DNA of 64,000 nucleotides from Methanofastidiosum methylothiophilum (GCA_001587635.1 LNJE01000005.1:36913-100912); one strand, 5' to 3'; shown: positions 42,596 through 52,025, counted from the stretch's first letter. Notes: generated by a model from the sequence alone, not told the origin. Numbers and translations are program-made.

Positions 42596-43177
42596 TTATT
42601 CGAGAACAGTGTGCATTTTTTTCAAATCTTCTTCGTTTCTGTTTGTCCTTTCCATTAGAGAACTTATCAATCCCTCAAAGAATAAAAATGTAGAAACCTC
42701 AAAAAGAGTGCCTAAAGGTGCAAAGGATGGCATCTCATTGTGAAAACCTTTTTGAACAAATCTGTTTGGGTCTGTTCTATGTTTTGCATCGATAATTATT
42801 GTTTTAGTAGCCTTCTTAGCTAATCTAGAATTTTTGATGGAAGTGATTACGATAATATTCCCTTTAATTGACATTGCAATTTGTGAAGCTAGACATACAC
42901 TTTTTGTTTCCCCTGAATTGGATATTGCAATGAGTAAATCGCCTTCATCCATAGATGGGGTTATAGTTTCCCCCACGACATACACTTTGAAACCAATTTG
43001 CATGAGCCTCATTGCAAAGGCTTTGCCAACTAATCCACTCCTACCTGCACCAACAATAAATATTTTATTTGCCTTTAAGATTTCAGTAATAATTTCTTCA
43101 ACAGTGTTTTCATCTATTTCTTCCAAAACAGAGCTTATCTCAGATATAATATTTCTCACAGACGATTTTACATTCAT
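42596..43177 (-). CDS. hxlB: 6-phospho-3-hexuloisomerase (SIS domain)
   Basis: 193-residue SIS-domain isomerase (ribulose monophosphate pathway) converting 3-hexulose-6-phosphate and fructose-6-phosphate, used by archaea to make ribulose-5-phosphate. GAGRSGLVGKAFAMRL (about 43-58), AISNSGETKS (about 84-93) and a C-terminal APLGTLFEV are visible. No hxlA (synthase) is in the window. Overlaps pyrG by 4 bases. Confidence 0.88.
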   Translation of the reverse strand: MNVKSSVRNIISEISSVLEEIDENTVEEIITEILKANKIFIVGAGRSGLVGKAFAMRLMQIGFKVYVVGETITPSMDEGDLLIAISNSGETKSVCLASQIAMSIKGNIIVITSIKNSRLAKKATKTIIIDAKHRTDPNRFVQKGFHNEMPSFAPLGTLFEVSTFLFFEGLISSLMERTNRNEEDLKKMHTVLE

Positions 43178-44742
43178 TGTTTTTCACCCATTGCTTTTAC
43201 AAAGCCATAAAATGTAGGTGCAACAGATTCAACTTTTGATTTAAATTCAGGGTGAAATTGAGTTCCTAAAAAGAAAGGGTGGCCTTTAACTTCTAGAGCT
43301 TCCATCAAGCCATTAGGAGATTTGCCTGAAAAAATAAGTTTTTTGTCTTTGGTAAGTAAATCAACATAATCTTTATTGACTTCATATCTATGTCTGTGTC
43401 TTTCAAAAATCCTATCAGTCTTATATAATGAATAAATCATAGTGTTTTTATCAAGTATGATCTCAGAGGAACCGAGCCTCATATTTCCACCTTTAGTAGA
43501 AATCTTTTTTTGTTCAGGCAATAAATCAATAACAGGATACTCAGTATTACATATTTCTGTTGTATTAGCATTTTTAAGGCCATACACATTTCTAGCATAT
43601 TCAATTACAGAAAGCTGAAATCCAAGGCAAATTCCAAGAAAAGGGATATTGTTCTCCCTAGCATATTTAATTACATTTATTTTGCCTTCAACACCTCTTG
43701 ATCCAAATCCTCCGGGCACTAAAATACCATCATAATTTTCAAATTCATCTGTAATATTAACATTATCGAAATTTTCAGCCTCTATCCAGGATATGTTTGT
43801 TTTGTAACAGGTTTTGAAAGAAGCATGTTTTAGTGCTTGTGATATACTTAAATATGAATCATGAAGGTCAATATATTTGCCAACAATTGCAAGATTAACA
43901 TTCTTTTTATACTCTTTACAAAGAATTGATTTCCACAATGAGAGATTAGGCTTCCCATCAATCTTGAAGTAATCAAGAATTTTTTGCCCAATTTTTTCTT
44001 CATTAAAAATAATTGGCATGAAATGTATATCCTCAACATCCGGGGCACTTATTACATGATCAACTTTAACATTAGTAAAAAGGGCTATTTTTTCTTTTGT
44101 TTTTTCGTTTAACTTCTGGGTACTTCTACATACAATAATATGTGGGCTGATTCCAACTTCCCTCAGAGTTTTTACTGAATGTTGGGTTGGCTTAGTCTTA
44201 GGTTCACCGACAACAGTAAGATTTGGTACGAGCGTAACATGAATAAAAACAACATCTTCCTCAATAGAAAGCTGCCTCAAAGCTTCGAGGAATGGCATGC
44301 TCTCAATATCACCCACTGTCCCTCCAACTTCAATAACTGTTATATCATGATCTTTTCCAACTTTTCTAATTTCATTTCTTATTTCATCAGTAATATGAGG
44401 AATAATTTGAACAGTTTTGCCAAGATACGCCCCTTTCCTCTCCTTCTCAATGACATTAAGGTAGACTTTTCCAGTTGTGATATTGTGTGCCTTAGTCAGA
44501 TGGATATTAAGAAATCTTTCATAATTACCAAGGTCAAGATCCACTTCGCCTCCATCTTCCAAAACAAATACTTCACCATGCTCAAAAGGAGACATCGTGC
44601 CTGCGTCAACATTAACATATGGATCTATTTTAACAACAGTGACTTTGTGTCCCATTGATTGGATAATTTTTGCTATGGAGGCGGTAGTCACCCCTTTGCC
44701 TAAACCAGAAATAACTCCGCCTGTAACTACCACATATTTCAT
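43174..44742 (-). CDS. pyrG: CTP synthase
   Basis: 522 residues: synthase domain starting KYVVVTGGVISGLGKGVTTA and including MSPFEHGEVFVLEDGGEVDLDLGNYERF, and a class I glutamine amidotransferase domain with FLGICLGFQL (nucleophile Cys) and HPEF. Makes CTP from UTP. Full length. Confidence 0.96.
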   Translation of the reverse strand: MKYVVVTGGVISGLGKGVTTASIAKIIQSMGHKVTVVKIDPYVNVDAGTMSPFEHGEVFVLEDGGEVDLDLGNYERFLNIHLTKAHNITTGKVYLNVIEKERKGAYLGKTVQIIPHITDEIRNEIRKVGKDHDITVIEVGGTVGDIESMPFLEALRQLSIEEDVVFIHVTLVPNLTVVGEPKTKPTQHSVKTLREVGISPHIIVCRSTQKLNEKTKEKIALFTNVKVDHVISAPDVEDIHFMPIIFNEEKIGQKILDYFKIDGKPNLSLWKSILCKEYKKNVNLAIVGKYIDLHDSYLSISQALKHASFKTCYKTNISWIEAENFDNVNITDEFENYDGILVPGGFGSRGVEGKINVIKYARENNIPFLGICLGFQLSVIEYARNVYGLKNANTTEICNTEYPVIDLLPEQKKISTKGGNMRLGSSEIILDKNTMIYSLYKTDRIFERHRHRYEVNKDYVDLLTKDKKLIFSGKSPNGLMEALEVKGHPFFLGTQFHPEFKSKVESVAPTFYGFVKAMGEKQ

Positions 44743-44975
44743 GAAAAGAGTTTAAGTTTATTCCTTATATAGGTTTTTGTAAGTGATAAAAAATACGAAT
44801 TACGACGTTTATAAAAAATAAAATAAATTTAAATTTAATTAAGTGCTAATCTTACCCCAATGTTTTAAGGCCTTATCAATCAGGCCAGTGCCGTTCATAA
44901 AGTATTCAAAAAATACCTAGGAGTTTGGTGTAAATAGGGTGATATTTCTTCATATTTTATAACATGTATTTATAG

Positions 44976-45983
44976 TTAATTAGGAACAATGGTAGTTCCT
45001 GCCTTTCCTTTAAGTGCATTTACCGCGTTATTAAGTGAAGTGATAATTGCCTTTTTTCCTTTTGCTTCCTCAATAAATCTAATACAAGCAAGTACTTTTG
45101 GCCCCATACTGCCTGCAAGGAAATGCCCGTCTTTTAGGTAGTTTTTAGCTTCGGCAACGGTCATTATATTAACGGCTTTCTGTTCAGTTTTCCCAAAGTC
45201 CAAGTATGCTACATCCACATCTGTAAGTATTAAGAAGATATCTGCTTTAACAGATTCAGCAAGTCTTTCTCCAGCTTTATCTTTATCAATTACCCCATCT
45301 ATACCCATTAAGATTCCGTTTTTGTCTTCCACTACTGGAACCCCACCACCACCAGATGCAATGACAATGACCTTATTATCAACAAGTTTCTTTATTGCGA
45401 CAGCTTCTGATGGCCTTACTGGATCTGGTGAAGGAACAACCCTTCTGTAAGGCTTATCTCCTGTTGGCTTTACTTTTTTAATTACATGACCTTTCATTTT
45501 CTTATCAATATGATCTTTTCCAGGTTTGGGATCAATCACATAATCATTTTCTGCAGCAATTTTCTTTGCTTCAGTTTCAGAGAAAAAATTACCAACTGGT
45601 TTTGAAGGGTCTTCAAAATCAGGGTCATCTTTAGACACAACAACTTGTGTAATAATAGTAGCAACAGGTATGTCAATCTTTTCTTTTTTCAACATATTCT
45701 GAAGAGTTTGTTGAATCATATACCCTATTTGGCCTTGGGTCATGGCACCTACCACATCCATAGGCATAGGGGGTACAATATTTGCGGCAGCGTCTTGCTG
45801 AACCATTAAGTTCCCGGATTGTGGACCATTACCGTGTGTGATCACAACTTCATATCCATCTTTAATTAATTTTAAAATAGCTTCACATGCAATTTCAATA
45901 TTTCTAAATTGCTCTTTATGCGTTCCTTTTTCATCAGCTTGTTTTATGGCGTTTCCGCCTAATGCAATAACTATTGTTTCTAT
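44976..45983 (-). CDS. arcC: Carbamate kinase, apparent ATA start codon
   Basis: Makes ATP from carbamoyl phosphate, or the reverse. The protein (about 335 residues) has IVIALGGNAI at the N-terminus, then THGNGPQSGN, IASGGGGVPVV, AGERLAES and the closing NAVNALKGKAGTTIVPN. The GTG at 45845 is internal. The N-terminal core lies upstream in frame, where no ATG, GTG or TTG exists before TAA. ATA 45983 sits 4 bases after AGGTGA and is the best start. A TATA-like TTAAATATTTAAAT (minus) lies about 30-40 bases upstream. Confidence 0.9.
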   Translation of the reverse strand: METIVIALGGNAIKQADEKGTHKEQFRNIEIACEAILKLIKDGYEVVITHGNGPQSGNLMVQQDAAANIVPPMPMDVVGAMTQGQIGYMIQQTLQNMLKKEKIDIPVATIITQVVVSKDDPDFEDPSKPVGNFFSETEAKKIAAENDYVIDPKPGKDHIDKKMKGHVIKKVKPTGDKPYRRVVPSPDPVRPSEAVAIKKLVDNKVIVIASGGGGVPVVEDKNGILMGIDGVIDKDKAGERLAESVKADIFLILTDVDVAYLDFGKTEQKAVNIMTVAEAKNYLKDGHFLAGSMGPKVLACIRFIEEAKGKKAIITSLNNAVNALKGKAGTTIVPN

Positions 45984-46021
45984 GGAATCACCTTTTTATT
46001 TGAATATAAAAACAATTTAAA

Positions 46022-46341
46022 TATTTAACTAATACTTTGCCTAATGCAGCACAAGACAGTCTTTTTGTATATACAGCATCGGCACCTTCAAAAGAGTCCT
46101 TTGTTCTAAGTGAAGTGATGTAGAACATCGAATAGAGTGTTCTACCTAGAAGTATGTGCATATGCTTACATGTTTACACTCTTTGAGACTATCCACAATT
46201 ACAAGCAAGCTCTAATCCTTAGGATAATCTGTCTAGTTTGAGATGCCTTAAGTTTAAGTAAAAGAAAAATGATTATAATTTAAATAATTAAAAACATAGG
46301 AAAAGAAAAATAGAGAATAATATTTATTCTCTTTGTTAATT
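46022..46341. other. Intergenic region with competing hairpins
   Basis: Between arcC and the AOR gene. GTAGAACA (46120-46127) pairs with TGTTCTAC (46138-46145); alternatively AGAGTGT (46135-46141) pairs with ACACTCT a few tens of bases on. ATCC-TTA-GGAT lies further right. The arcC TATA element is at the left edge. A 57-codon minus-strand ORF (45988-46161) is possible but unsupported. No known RNA family recognised. Confidence 0.4.
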
Positions 46342-48159
46342 TTAGGAGTATTCTTCCAATCCTAGTCTCTTTAATGTTGCTTTTGTTGGAACTCCTTTTC
46401 TATCCCAGCCTCTGAGGTCATAATATTCGTCAAGCATTGCATCAAATTCTTTTTGTGGGGTATACATTCCTTTAGAAGCTCCGTCTGGAATTGGCTCATT
46501 TAATACTCGCCAGGGTATAGTATCACCAGTTCTAGCTTTGCCAGATTCTCGTATGGTAAAAAGTCTCTCTAAAGTATAGAATCTTTGGGCCATTAGTAAA
46601 ACTTCATCCAAAGTAGTGTTCCATCCTGTTACGGCATTAATCCAATCAGAATGGACTTGTGCAACTGAAGTTCCAAATATCTTCTCAGCAAAGTGGCAGA
46701 TGACAAGAGAATCCCCTAAGCATGTCCAATTTTGTGTGTTAAATGCATTCATTGCTTTGCCTTCAATCGTGTTTCTCTTTTCTATGGGCAATCCATATTC
46801 TATTGGTCTTGCATCATGATGGCTTCCCCCTCTTGGAGAGGTAGCGTATCCTACAGACATTGTTTTTTGAGCTCTTGGGGAGTGACCTGCAGGCTCAAGA
46901 CCTTTAGCATGGAAAGCATATTTATAAGCTTCTCCACCAAGCTTTTCTGCAATTGCCCTTGTTCCTTTGCCAATTAACTCACCAAATTCTCCGCGTCTTT
47001 CAGCAATTATTTTAATAATCTCGAGTAAATCTTCACCATTGCCAAATTTGAAAGTGCGCCCACCTGTGTCTTTTTCGGTTAAAAGGCCTCTTTCCATTAG
47101 CTCCATAATCATTGAAGCAGTTACACCTGCAGAAATTGTATCTAATCCGTACTCATCAGAAAGCCTATCAGCTGCTATTATATAATCAAGATCAGCAACT
47201 TCTGGCATGCTGCCAAAAGAGTATTGGGTTTCATATTCAGGCCCCTCAGAAATGCTATCCCATTTATTAACCTTAAAGTCTTTAGCACAATGAATGCAGC
47301 AGCTGAAGCATGACCTATGTCTAATCAAGTGATCGGTATTGAGCAATTCACCGCCAATTTTGTCAACATGCTCAAAAGTTTCAAATTGCATATTTTTTGT
47401 TCCAAGACCACCGAATGCATTAATACTTACTGGAAGTCCTGTGGTTCCATATTTAGAAAGACCGCCTAATGTTTCTTTAGCTTTTTTAGCAAAGTCGCTA
47501 TAAAGCTCTTTTACCTTTGCCATGTCTGCTACTTTAACATCCTTGTCCCCATAAATAGCGATTGCTTTTAGATTTTTAGACCCCCATACAGCACCATTAC
47601 CGCTTCTTCCAGCAATTCTAGTATCTGTGATAATGGAGGTCATAGGTACCAATTTTTCTCCGGCTGGCCCTATACATGCAATCTTGTATTCATGCGTTAA
47701 TTCCTTTTTGAGCCTGTGTTGAGTTTCAATGGTATTTAGTCCCCAAAATCTCTCGGCCTCTCTGATTTCAATTTTATCGTTATTAATAACAATCATTACA
47801 GGTGCAGCTGCCTTACCAGTAATCACAACGGCATCATAGCCAGCATATTTCAACATTGCAGCAAAGCCGCCACCTGCACTACTGTCGGCAAGTAAACCAG
47901 TTTGAGGTGATTTAGCTCCAAAGTGTGTCCTTCCAGCTCCGTGCGCTAAAGTGCCGCTCAAAGGACCGGAAGCAAATACTGAAACTGCTTCAGGAGCTAG
48001 AGGATCTGTGCCTTTTTTCAGTTTATCATAAAGATATTTAATAACAAATCCGTTGCCACCAAGCCACTTTCTATAAAATTGCTCATTAGGGGTTTCAATT
48101 TCAGTTTTTCCAGTTGTAAGATCTATATGTAATATTTTACCTGCATAACCAAAAACCAT
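46342..48159 (-). CDS. aor: Aldehyde:ferredoxin oxidoreductase (tungsten)
   Basis: About 605 residues: N-terminal pterin domain starting GYAGKILHIDLTTGKTEIE, GGNGFVIKYLYD, SGPLSGTLAHGAGRTHFGAKSP; 4Fe-4S cysteines in SCFSCCIHCAKDF and a later CLGD. Oxidises aldehydes to acids with ferredoxin as acceptor, using a tungstopterin, in amino-acid and sugar fermentation. ATG 48159 is preferred. It follows a ferredoxin gene after one base, so the two act together. Confidence 0.93.
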   Translation of the reverse strand: MVFGYAGKILHIDLTTGKTEIETPNEQFYRKWLGGNGFVIKYLYDKLKKGTDPLAPEAVSVFASGPLSGTLAHGAGRTHFGAKSPQTGLLADSSAGGGFAAMLKYAGYDAVVITGKAAAPVMIVINNDKIEIREAERFWGLNTIETQHRLKKELTHEYKIACIGPAGEKLVPMTSIITDTRIAGRSGNGAVWGSKNLKAIAIYGDKDVKVADMAKVKELYSDFAKKAKETLGGLSKYGTTGLPVSINAFGGLGTKNMQFETFEHVDKIGGELLNTDHLIRHRSCFSCCIHCAKDFKVNKWDSISEGPEYETQYSFGSMPEVADLDYIIAADRLSDEYGLDTISAGVTASMIMELMERGLLTEKDTGGRTFKFGNGEDLLEIIKIIAERRGEFGELIGKGTRAIAEKLGGEAYKYAFHAKGLEPAGHSPRAQKTMSVGYATSPRGGSHHDARPIEYGLPIEKRNTIEGKAMNAFNTQNWTCLGDSLVICHFAEKIFGTSVAQVHSDWINAVTGWNTTLDEVLLMAQRFYTLERLFTIRESGKARTGDTIPWRVLNEPIPDGASKGMYTPQKEFDAMLDEYYDLRGWDRKGVPTKATLKRLGLEEYS

Positions 48160-48160
48160 T

Positions 48161-48562
48161 TTAATCACCTACAGACAATGCATTTTTTGGGCATATTTTG
48201 ACACACTCGGGGTCACCCTCACATAAATTACACTTAATTGGAACTTTATATTCGCTGTGCCAATAAATACCATCATAAGGGCATGCCTTAATACATAGTT
48301 TACAACCTATACATTTATCTTCAATGAGAACAACTCTTTCTAAATCTTGATCAATTATAAGAGCTTCTGTTGGACAAGCTTCAACACATGGAGCATCATC
48401 ACATTGTAGACAGACATTATATTTTGGGTCAACATAATCTTCCGTTTTGATTCTAATTCTAGATTTTCTTGGATTAAAAGAATCATACCATTTAGATGAA
48501 CAATATAGTTCACATAAATTACAGCCGGCACATTTCTTTTGATCAAAAACTATATGTTTCAT
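48161..48562 (-). CDS. 4Fe-4S ferredoxin partner of AOR
   Basis: 133 residues with four 4Fe-4S clusters: Cys motifs CAGCNLCELYC, CLQCDDAPCVEAC, CIGCKLCIKAC and CNLCEGDPECVKIC, the HycB/CooF-type layout. Placed directly upstream of AOR, it is the likely electron acceptor or relay. Confidence 0.9.
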   Translation of the reverse strand: MKHIVFDQKKCAGCNLCELYCSSKWYDSFNPRKSRIRIKTEDYVDPKYNVCLQCDDAPCVEACPTEALIIDQDLERVVLIEDKCIGCKLCIKACPYDGIYWHSEYKVPIKCNLCEGDPECVKICPKNALSVGD

Positions 48563-48660
48563 TAGATTACCCTCCTAGTATTGCACATATTGATATTTAT
48601 TCATATAAAAGATTTTCGGAATTAGCGATATGTTCAAATATATATAACGAAATGCGATAT

Positions 48661-48798
48661 TTATTTAAATTTTTTACCAGTTTTTATACATTCTTTGCAA
48701 ATTTGGCCTTTAGTCATACATGAATCGCATGTAATTCTACCGCAAAGCCCACATATATATGGGTGTATTACATACATTCCACAAATCATACATATCAT
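48661..48798 (-). CDS. Small Cys-rich protein, 45 aa
   Basis: 45 residues with eight cysteines in CxxC pairs: CMIC, CGLC, CDSC and CKEC, the pattern of a tiny two-zinc finger. It begins 6 bases after the methionine aminopeptidase stop on the same strand, so it is likely cotranscribed. Function unknown. Confidence 0.62.
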   Translation of the reverse strand: MICMICGMYVIHPYICGLCGRITCDSCMTKGQICKECIKTGKKFK

Positions 48799-48804
48799 AA
48801 TTTC

Positions 48805-49701
48805 TTATGTGTATACTTCACACCCGCTTGAAGTTACAATCAAGCTGTTTTCAGCCTGAGACACAAGCCCTCCTTCACTATCTAATAATACATTATAAGG
48901 ATAAATAACATTAGATCTAATAAGATTCCTCAAAGAGAAATTAATTTTAAGGTTAGAATAATCCTTTTCTAACCATCTTTCTGCAAATGGTAAAGTTTTA
49001 TAGTTCTGTTTAATAATGCTTAATAATTTTTTAGAATTCGGGTCTCTCAAAGGCCTATCCTGTAAATATTTGAATATATAAACTTCTTCTGAAGTCTTAA
49101 GTTTTCCTGCTTTAGTTGAGGCAAACGGTTCAATTGCAATAGTATCACCTTCTTTAAGTTTTGATCCAACATTACTATTGTAGTTGGGTATAGTAACTCC
49201 TGAATGTAAAATGTAAGGTTTTAATCCGTGGCCAGATAACTCTTTTATTGGATTATAGTGAAAATCTTTAATTGTATCTTCTATTATCTTACCAATATAG
49301 TTAGTTTTAACTCCAGGCTCAACAGCAGCGATTGCATTATTTAAAGCCTCTTGAGTTGCCTTAATCAAATCATCGTCATTTTCATCTACTTTAACTGTAT
49401 AAGCAGTATCGGCAATGCATCCTTCAATATGACAACCTATGTCAACTTTTACATAATCGCCACTTTTCAAAGTTAGATCTGTATGTAAATTAGGTGTATA
49501 ATGTGCAGCTATACTATTTATAGAAACATTGCAGGGAAAGGCAGGTAATCCACCCATTTCAATAACTTTTTTTTCAATAAATTCTACTAAATCGATCACT
49601 TTGTATCCACTAATAACTAATTTTTTTGATTCCTCTTTAACTATTTTAAGAATATTTCCGGCACTTCTAATGTTTTTAATGTATGTATCATCATCTTGCA
49701 T
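48805..49701 (-). CDS. map: Methionine aminopeptidase, type II (archaeal)
   Basis: 298 residues. Removes N-terminal Met. Metal ligands are visible: VDIGCHIEGCIADTAYTV (two Asp), LSGHGLKPYILH (His), AIEPFA (Glu) and a final Glu in SEGGLVSQAE. The insert before the last part is the type II feature. Divergent from cdc6 with the origin in between. Confidence 0.95.
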   Translation of the reverse strand: MQDDDTYIKNIRSAGNILKIVKEESKKLVISGYKVIDLVEFIEKKVIEMGGLPAFPCNVSINSIAAHYTPNLHTDLTLKSGDYVKVDIGCHIEGCIADTAYTVKVDENDDDLIKATQEALNNAIAAVEPGVKTNYIGKIIEDTIKDFHYNPIKELSGHGLKPYILHSGVTIPNYNSNVGSKLKEGDTIAIEPFASTKAGKLKTSEEVYIFKYLQDRPLRDPNSKKLLSIIKQNYKTLPFAERWLEKDYSNLKINFSLRNLIRSNVIYPYNVLLDSEGGLVSQAENSLIVTSSGCEVYT

Positions 49702-49737
49702 AATTAAAAAAATTACATATTAGTTTAAATTATTATT

Positions 49738-50040
49738 TGAGGGATACCCCTTTATTTCCATTGGAAACTAAAATTTTATTGTAGATATTGTAGTTATATA
49801 TAAAATTTTATAAAATCCCATTTCTTTATGTTTTCTTATCTATATAAATCTTTTGATTGGGTAAGATTATTTAACACAACAAAATTCTTTACAATGAGTA
49901 TGATCATACTTTTTAATATAAGGCATAATTTAAAACAAAGCTAAAATAGCCTTATTTGATTATTACGGTAAAAATATTATTCTTTTCAACAAAATAAATT
50001 TTAATTTATTAAATCTGCAGTGGAAATAAAGGGGTGGGAG
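49738..50040. other. Chromosomal replication origin with two inverted ORB elements
   Basis: TGGAAATAAAGGGGT occurs at 50021-50035 (plus) and 49746-49760 (minus), the core of archaeal origin recognition boxes bound by Orc1/Cdc6. The G-runs point outward. Between them lie about 260 bases of A+T-rich DNA, including TATATATAAAATTTTATAAA-like sequence (candidate unwinding element) and a perfect palindrome AGTATGATCATACT (49897-49910). Gene order map-origin-cdc6 is classic. Confidence 0.82.
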
Positions 50041-50041
50041 A

Positions 50042-50052
50042 AATATATAAAA
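50042..50052 (+). promoter_or_regulatory. TATA-box promoter of cdc6
   Basis: AATATATAAAA, about 35-45 bases before the TTG start and directly beside the right ORB. Orc1/Cdc6 bound there could control its own gene. Confidence 0.55.
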
Positions 50053-50087
50053 AGGACAACTATAACAAAAATAGTAAAGTGATGTAA

Positions 50088-51530
50088 TTGAATAACATAG
50101 ATAAAGAAATGCCCCTTAAGTATGACGAAAGCTCAAAGACGAAGAATTTCTCTGAAGTTTCTGATAAGGAAGAATTTCAATATACAATTGCATCAAATAT
50201 AGAAGATTTTATTTCTAATAAACAATCATCACTTGATGACTTATTTGATAAACTTCTTCTGTCAAATTCCATTTTTAAAAATAAAGAATTTTTGCGACAT
50301 TCATACACTCCTCAAATTTTACCTCATAGAAAAAACGAAATTGAAAAATTGGCTGCAATATTGGTATCTGCAATTAAAGGGGAGACTCCATCCAATATAT
50401 TTGTTTATGGTAAAACTGGTACGGGTAAGACAGTTGTGGTAAAATATGTTGGTAATGGTCTTGTAAATAAAGTTGGAGGTAAGGCCTTTTTAAAAACTTC
50501 TCCTTCAATTGATTGTAATACTGGTCTTCCAAAACCAGATCTTTCTTCGGAAGTTAAGATGGATATGCCAATAACTTTTATTTATATCAACTGTGAAGTC
50601 GTGGATACCCAATACAGATTGTTATCAAAATTAGCCGAATATTTTGGCCAATCAGTCCCTCTTACGGGTTGGCCTACAGATAAAATTTATGATGTTTTCT
50701 CCCAAAGCTTAGATAGTGAAAAGAAGCTAGTTATTATCATTCTTGATGAAGTGGATCAACTCTTAAAAAAGGGAGGAGATGATGTTCTTTATAATTTGAC
50801 TAGAATTAATGGTGATTTAGAAAATGCTAGAGTTAGTATAATAGGTATTTCTAATGATTTAAAATTTATTGAATTTTTAGATCCTAGAGTTAAAAGCTCT
50901 CTTGGAGAAGAAGAAATAATTTTTCCCCCTTATGATGCACCACAACTAATGGACATCCTTGAAGATAGATCTAAGATATCATTTAATGATTCAGTGATTA
51001 GTCCTGGGGTTATTCCTCTTTGTGCTGCTTTTGCTGCACAAGAACATGGAGATGCTAGAAGAGCACTTGACTTATTGAGAACAGCTGGAGAAATAGCTGA
51101 AAGGCAGAATGCTAAAAAAATTACCGAACCTCACGTTAGAGTCGCAAAAGATAGAATTGAACAAGATAGGATCTCTGAAGTAATAAAAACACTCCCCACC
51201 CAATCAAAACTTATACTTTATTCTGTTTATCTTCTGGAAAAATATATGCCCGGAGAAATCATAACAGGGGATGTATTTAACATATACAAAGATTTGAGTA
51301 ATATTCTAAAACTTGATATTCTTACTCAAAGAAGAGTATCTGATTTAATATCTGAGTTAGACATGCTTGGCATATTGAATGCAAAAGTTGTAAGTAAAGG
51401 AAGATATGGAAGAACAAGAGAAATATCTTCTGGAGTTCCACCATCTCAAATAAAACTACTTCTTGAAAATGATTTTAAAATCAAAAAAGTATCTAGCTAT
51501 GTTCCACCTATCCAACATAGGCTTATATAA
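50088..51530 (+). CDS. cdc6: Orc1/Cdc6 replication initiator
   Basis: 480-residue AAA+ initiator with Walker A VYGKTGTGKTVVVKYV (about 105-120), Walker B VIIILDEVDQLL, sensor-2 ARRALDLLRTAGEIAE and a C-terminal winged helix (RVSDLISELDMLGILNAKVV). TTG start 5 bases after AGTGATG. A long charged N-terminal extension of about 65 residues precedes the core. Located next to the origin it should bind. Confidence 0.95.
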   Translation: MNNIDKEMPLKYDESSKTKNFSEVSDKEEFQYTIASNIEDFISNKQSSLDDLFDKLLLSNSIFKNKEFLRHSYTPQILPHRKNEIEKLAAILVSAIKGETPSNIFVYGKTGTGKTVVVKYVGNGLVNKVGGKAFLKTSPSIDCNTGLPKPDLSSEVKMDMPITFIYINCEVVDTQYRLLSKLAEYFGQSVPLTGWPTDKIYDVFSQSLDSEKKLVIIILDEVDQLLKKGGDDVLYNLTRINGDLENARVSIIGISNDLKFIEFLDPRVKSSLGEEEIIFPPYDAPQLMDILEDRSKISFNDSVISPGVIPLCAAFAAQEHGDARRALDLLRTAGEIAERQNAKKITEPHVRVAKDRIEQDRISEVIKTLPTQSKLILYSVYLLEKYMPGEIITGDVFNIYKDLSNILKLDILTQRRVSDLISELDMLGILNAKVVSKGRYGRTREISSGVPPSQIKLLLENDFKIKKVSSYVPPIQHRLI

Positions 51531-51563
51531 CTTGCTTAATATTTTAAAAAAGAAAAAGATAAT

Positions 51564-52025
51564 TTATTTAACATTAACTTTTAATGCTTTATCTTTTTCT
51601 TCAGCTTTTTTCATTGATATTTCTAGAATACCATTATCAAATTTTGCTTCTGTTTCCTCAGGCTTAATCCCAGAGGGTAATGGGAAAGATCTGTAGAAGC
51701 CTTGGTATCTCCTTTCTTGGAAGAAATATCCCTTTTTAGGGTCTTCCTCTTTACTTTCAAATTTCTTTTCAGCTTTTATTTCAATTGAATCTTCTGTAAC
51801 TTTTATATCAATGTCATCTTTAGTTATACCTGGCATTTCAAGTTCCATTATATATTCATTTTCTGTTTCTTTTAAATCTGTCAATGGCCTTCTATATTTT
51901 ATTACTCCTCCTTCTTTTGATTCACCTGGGATTAATAATGGTGTTCTTCTCCAAAATTCAGGAAATGCTCTTTCAATTTCTTCTTGCATTTTTCGCATAT
52001 CTTCCATAATATCAAACCATGTCAT
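51564..52025 (-). CDS. hsp20: Small heat-shock protein Hsp20
   Basis: 153-residue alpha-crystallin chaperone. N-terminal arm (FDIMEDMRKMQEEIERAFPEF), crystallin domain with ELEMPGITKDDIDIKV and the family GxLxI-type NGILEISMKK. ATG 52025 is chosen because GGAGGTG lies 6 bases upstream; the earlier ATG belongs to that site. The promoter carries the word shared with the Phr-like regulator gene. Confidence 0.94.
   Translation of the reverse strand: MTWFDIMEDMRKMQEEIERAFPEFWRRTPLLIPGESKEGGVIKYRRPLTDLKETENEYIMELEMPGITKDDIDIKVTEDSIEIKAEKKFESKEEDPKKGYFFQERRYQGFYRSFPLPSGIKPEETEAKFDNGILEISMKKAEEKDKALKVNVK

Noticed and set aside
44869..44886. GGCCT-AGGCC hairpin upstream of pyrG
   Set aside because: Short 5-bp stem without a T-tract or conserved partner; not enough to call a terminator or leader control.
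45988..46161. Minus-strand 57-codon ORF ending in the arcC ribosome site
   Set aside because: No recognisable domain, no ribosome site, and the arcC TATA element lies inside it. More likely chance.
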